Below are positions 15,717 to 16,601 of a DNA stretch of 16,601 nt, piece by piece (position 1 is the first letter of the stretch; each line of letters begins with the position of its first letter). The DNA comes from Bacteroidales bacterium (lineage in GTDB: Bacteria; Bacteroidota; Bacteroidia; Bacteroidales; UBA932), in contig JAFZMA010000125.1 of the NCBI GenBank assembly GCA_017551215.1, positions 1 through 16,601 on the forward strand, in the 5' to 3' direction. The notes under the pieces were generated by a model. It was not told where the DNA came from. It saw nothing but the letters and a program-made list of their open reading frames with translations, and made no database searches. A program made the position numbers and the translations under genes.

Positions 15717-16526
15717 ATGAAAAAACTTTTCATGTTTTTGGCAGTTGCAGGCCTAATGGCATTGACTGCCCAGAACGCATCAGCTCAGGATCAGAAGACT
15801 GACGAGAATGCAACTGAGCAGGTAGCTGAGGCACCTCAGGCTGAGGAAGTTACTGCTCCGGCTGAAGTCGATCCTTTCAACGTAAAGTCAGACAAGCCTC
15901 TGTATCAGCAGATCAAGACAAAGTTCATAGAGGGTGGTCCTGCATTCATGGTATGGGTTGTTCTCTGTCTCATTCTGGGTTTGGCAATCGCCATCGAGAG
16001 ACTTATCTATCTCTCAAGGGCTACTACCAACAACAAGAAACTTCTCGAGGGCATCGAGTCTGCTCTTCAGGAGGGTGGTGTTGAGAAGGCAAAGGAACTT
16101 TGCCGCGATACCCGTGGTCCAGTTGCTTCCATTTTCTATCAGGGTCTCCTTCACTATGACGAGGGTCTTGAGAGCGTTGAGAAGAACATCACCGCTTACG
16201 GTGGCGTTCAGATGGGTCAGCTCGAGAGCGGCCTGTCCTGGATAGCTCTGTTTATCGCCCTTGCTCCAATGTTGGGATTCTTGGGAACAGTAGTTGGTAT
16301 GGTTGGCGCATTCGACGCTATCGAGGCTGCTGGTGATATTTCTCCAACCGTTGTAGCAGGTGGTATTAAGGTGGCTTTGATCACAACCATTGCCGGTTTG
16401 ATCGTTGCTATCATCCTTCAGATTTTCTACAACATCATCGTTGCAAAGATCGACTCTCTGGTTAACTCCATGGAGGACGCATCCATCAACTTTGTAGATA
16501 TTCTCACCAAATACAACAAGAAGTAA
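15717..16526 (+). CDS. exbB: MotA/TolQ/ExbB proton channel family protein (ExbB)
   Basis: This 269-residue protein begins with a signal-peptide-like stretch ending in NASA-QDQ (about residues 1-23), then an acidic Ala/Glu/Pro-rich linker to about residue 58. The ExbB core has a first membrane helix (about 78-97, FMVWVVLCLILG), a cytoplasmic loop and two further helices. Pore-lining threonines are visible in FLGTVVGMV (Thr191) and in LITTIAG (Thr223/224). With ExbD it forms the proton channel that energises TonB for outer-membrane nutrient uptake. TolQ or a gliding-type motor is the alternative. The frame opens at a TTG at 15690, but the ATG at 15717 gives the clear signal sequence. Isoleucine codons are mostly ATC, unlike the ureohydrolase gene, which suggests high expression. 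The next gene begins 14 bases later. Confidence 0.93.
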   Translation: MKKLFMFLAVAGLMALTAQNASAQDQKTDENATEQVAEAPQAEEVTAPAEVDPFNVKSDKPLYQQIKTKFIEGGPAFMVWVVLCLILGLAIAIERLIYLSRATTNNKKLLEGIESALQEGGVEKAKELCRDTRGPVASIFYQGLLHYDEGLESVEKNITAYGGVQMGQLESGLSWIALFIALAPMLGFLGTVVGMVGAFDAIEAAGDISPTVVAGGIKVALITTIAGLIVAIILQIFYNIIVAKIDSLVNSMEDASINFVDILTKYNKK

Positions 16527-16540
16527 TCAATTAGAGCAAA

Positions 16541-16601
16541 ATGAAGAACAAATCAAAACTCATATTGTATGTACTGTTAGCCATATCAGTGGTTATCGGA
16601 G
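16541..16601 (+). CDS. Start of a small membrane protein gene after exbB (cut by window end)
   Basis: Only the first 20 residues are visible: a basic start (MKNKSK) followed by a hydrophobic segment (LILYVLLAISVVIG), so an N-terminal membrane helix. It starts 14 bases after exbB. In Bacteroidota TonB loci a short uncharacterised membrane protein commonly lies between exbB and the exbD genes, and this fits from memory. ExbD itself is less likely, because it normally has a longer N-terminal cytoplasmic part before its helix. Confidence 0.6.
   Translation, partial: MKNKSKLILYVLLAISVVIG

Noticed and set aside
1..16601. CRISPR arrays, insertion sequences, tRNA genes, phage genes
   Set aside because: Reading both strands showed no repeated spacer pattern, no transposase, no tRNA-like cloverleaf or CCA end, and no integration-type direct repeats.

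Overview
The window reads as a core-genome segment of a Bacteroidales-type bacterium (phylum Bacteroidota). Thirteen complete or near-complete genes and one gene cut by the right edge all lie on the + strand. Four things point to this group. Shine-Dalgarno sequences are absent and start codons sit in A/T-rich leaders. One upstream region carries an exact TAnnTTTG -7 element, and several others carry near matches. ExbB has a signal-peptide-like N-terminus and an acidic linker. The QueA, ExbB and ureohydrolase proteins look like Bacteroidales versions. I saw no tRNA, rRNA, CRISPR array, insertion sequence, phage gene or toxin-antitoxin pair.

Layout. (1) 9-1106: a ureohydrolase (agmatinase/arginase superfamily) with a complete metal site. 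(2) 1168-1884: an FKBP-type peptidyl-prolyl isomerase lipoprotein with its own promoter and a strong intrinsic terminator. (3) 1994-11382: a tightly packed run of seven genes with gaps of 3-29 bases. It holds a large membrane-anchored protein of unknown function, an MsbA-type lipid exporter, an AMP-forming acyl-CoA synthetase, a dCMP deaminase, an S41 carboxy-terminal processing protease, ribose-5-phosphate isomerase B and the tRNA pseudouridine-55 synthase TruB. (4) 11445-12509: queA (queuosine synthesis) with its own candidate promoter. (5) 12510-12638: a small intergenic region with three successive inverted repeats, the last a terminator whose loop holds a promoter-like box. (6) 12639-15572: dprA, tatD and type I asparaginase ansA, with gaps of 2 and 19 bases. 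(7) 15717 to the right edge: exbB and the start of a small membrane protein gene, probably the beginning of a TonB-energising operon.

Functionally this is housekeeping DNA: envelope biogenesis (unknown protein, MsbA, S41 protease, FKBP, ExbB), lipid activation, nucleotide and pentose metabolism, tRNA modification (TruB, QueA) and DNA handling (DprA, TatD). I found no convincing new multi-gene system. The points most worth a second look are a TruB with an insertion of about 65 residues just before its conserved SKGTYIRS motif, the structured queA-dprA intergenic region, the uncharacterised 763-residue protein adjoining msbA, and a sharp codon-usage split between the envelope genes (FKBP, ExbB) and the ureohydrolase.
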